A stretch of 64,000 nucleotides of DNA, from positions 186,001 through 250,000 of the forward strand of contig NHZP01000031.1 in assembly GCA_003313425.1 (NCBI GenBank). The letters are read 5' to 3'. This document shows positions 62,311 through 64,000 of the stretch, in pieces. The notes under the pieces were generated by a model. The model was not told the origin of the DNA and did no database searches. It was given only the letters and a program-made list of their open reading frames with translations. The stretch comes from Pseudopyrenochaeta lycopersici (Eukaryota; Ascomycota; Dothideomycetes; Pleosporales; Pseudopyrenochaetaceae). How positions within the stretch are numbered: the first letter of the stretch is position 1; every line of letters begins with the position of its first letter. The translations under genes and the position numbers were made by a program.

Positions 62311-64000
62311 ATTGGGGTAGGGACAACTTGGAGCAAAAGTGTCATAGTAATACTAAATGATGATTCGTAACGTACTGCAACTTTGACAAAAATGACTGAA
62401 TACGCATGGAGGGGGCTTTTTCACATACCCAAATCTTTTATAAATGGATTGGGTGAATGTTCAGCCTCGCGCCCCTATTAATCCTTTCGGAGGCGTTGCA
62501 GGCCAGAGAACGAAGCGTGGGGCTGTGTGTGGGGGACGAACCCACCAAAGCATCAGTACGTATATAAGCTTTTCAATATGCACTTATCGCTGAGAGATAG
62601 TCGACACTATAAAGAACGAGGAGGAAGTATCGACGACCTATGAAATAATCTCTGTTATGGTTGCCTTGCCATTTGAGCTCTATAGTTTAGCCCTAAGGTG
62701 ACATAAAATTGTATGCCGACTGAATTACAACAGACAAGGTGTTGAAGTGGTGGTCAGACTGTCTTCATACCTGCATTGAGAACGTAATGCAGACTTTCTG
62801 AACTATTAGTGTCTCAGGCTAAGTTCTGACAGCTCCAAAGCTCTCCAATAAGCAACAAAAGCTTGCACAGCAGTAGTCAGCCTTCCTCTACACCTGCGTC
62901 ATATTATTAATACAAACTTACTAGTTCGTACTCACTCATGCCTTACATTAGGCATCCGCAAGGCTGAGTATCTCTATTTCTACCTCTAAGCTTCAACTCT
63001 GTTGCTCCCCGATAATCTTTGTACACACAGCCTCATGGCCCTTTCGATCCACTCACAATCCCCGCATCTTCGCCACCAATGATTCCTCCTAAATTTTCTT
63101 TTTCTACTGCTCGCTGTTTATCGATTCTGCCTTGTGTTGTGTGTGGGGGTGTGATTCTGTCTCCCAACTCCCGGCCCCCAGTTCTTGCCTGCCCAAATCC
63201 TGTTTTCCGTCACTTCCTTCAATCCTAGCCGCTTATTGCAATCATAGAATCTCACAAGTTCCCATATTACTTGCGCCATGCGACATTTGCTTCATTCGGA
63301 CTGCCTCGCACTGTATCAACTTCACAGGTCTTACCGCATGCTTTATTTTGTTGAATGAATCAACATCCTCAAAGGCACTATCCCCTAGAACTTGAATGAG
63401 AAACCAAATGACAGCACAAAAGGTGTAGTCGTGCCATGCTTTGCGTGTAAGTGGGCAAACCATGAGAATGCTGGCGTGATCTCAGATTTGCGCCTAATTC
63501 TTGTTTCTCCGATGTTCTCTGCGATGACGTAGGCACATTTAGAGTACATCTTCAGTATAATTATCGTGTACCTTATATCTAGTCGTGACATTATCATATA
63601 GCCATCCGTACATCCAAAAACTTCTACAGGAATGCTACCCGTGAATTTAACGAGGAGCAACGCGGAAATAAGTCTGGTGATTATCCGGGGGATATGGGGC
63701 TCATCTTCGGACTCTAATGACACCACTGCAAATATCTATGACCGCAATTGGTGCGACAGGCTTCTTGTATGCGATTGTGGAAACACCTCTAGCCCTTGGA
63801 AGGCCGAACTCGAAGTATTGGTAAAGTGAGCATCGATTTGAACACGTGCTCTTGAGTTAAGCTTATGGCTACGAATTTGTTGTTCTGCGCTCTGTCATGG
63901 TATATAGTTTAAGTGTTCTTTTCAAGGCTGCCAGATAGTCTCCGGCTGCGGTTCCCATCGTGGCACGTCTCGTGAAGCAACTGGACCGAGCATCTTATCG
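62311..64000. other. no gene recognised
   Basis: 1.7 kb holding the upstream region of the HET gene and further sequence with frames up to 113 codons. No family signal is seen; a gene crossing the window edge cannot be excluded. Confidence 0.4.

Noticed and set aside
1..64000. CRISPR arrays, operons or prokaryotic signals
   Set aside because: Intron-rich eukaryotic gene structures throughout; no regularly spaced repeats of CRISPR type.

Overview
The window is a stretch of filamentous ascomycete nuclear DNA. The genes are split by short introns (mostly 45-75 nt) with GT(A/G)NGT donors and CTAAC/CTGAC-like branch sites. They encode fungal orthologues such as Mdv1, Alg3, Esa1, Ppg1 and Ras. An Alt a 1 family gene, a Dothideomycete (mainly Pleosporales) lineage marker, points to a Pleosporalean fungus. 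I recognise about 26 protein genes, one tRNA gene, and one Mutator-like DNA transposon carrying a broken transposase.

Layout. 0-1.1 kb: an interrupted tRNA-Tyr gene. 1.5-7.6 kb: an external, EF-hand type alternative NAD(P)H dehydrogenase, the mitochondrial fission adaptor MDV1, and chorismate mutase. 8.4-19.4 kb: a quinate catabolism cluster in three divergent pairs: repressor qutR / activator qutA, dehydroshikimate dehydratase qutC / quinate-shikimate dehydrogenase qutB, and qutG / type II dehydroquinase qutE. No quinate permease (qutD) or qutH gene is seen in the window. 19.6-31.3 kb: an Alt a 1 homologue, ALG3, an EIF1AD-like protein, an MFS transporter, a DUF1772 membrane protein, an F-box protein, the histone acetyltransferase ESA1 and RNA exonuclease REX4. 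32-39.3 kb: an aldo-keto reductase, a MYND protein, the PP2A-like phosphatase PPG1, a small hypothetical and a DUF4385 protein. 42-46 kb: a GMF/Aim7 homologue, a molybdopterin-binding-domain protein and RAS. 48.8-62.3 kb: a fungal hypothetical, a PTR2 peptide transporter, and two HET-domain genes on either side of a 2.9 kb MULE with 68-bp perfect inverted repeats and a 9-bp target duplication. Two gaps of about 2.7 kb (39.3-42.0 and 46.0-48.8) and the last 1.7 kb hold no recognisable gene.

How they work together. The quinate genes form one pathway: quinate to dehydroquinate to dehydroshikimate to protocatechuate. It has its own Zn2Cys6 activator and an AROM-derived repressor that has lost catalytic residues. 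Each of the three divergent promoters holds a 13/16 match to the Neurospora QA-1F operator as I remember it.

The most unusual signal is the tRNA-Tyr gene. Its D-loop is split by exactly 73 nt with spliceosomal-type ends (GTACGT...CTGAC...TTAG), and removing that stretch leaves a perfect 75-nt tRNA. Three of about 42 inferred mRNA introns use GC-AG borders. All exon structures were inferred by eye from splice signals, frame continuity and remembered family conservation; no search was run.
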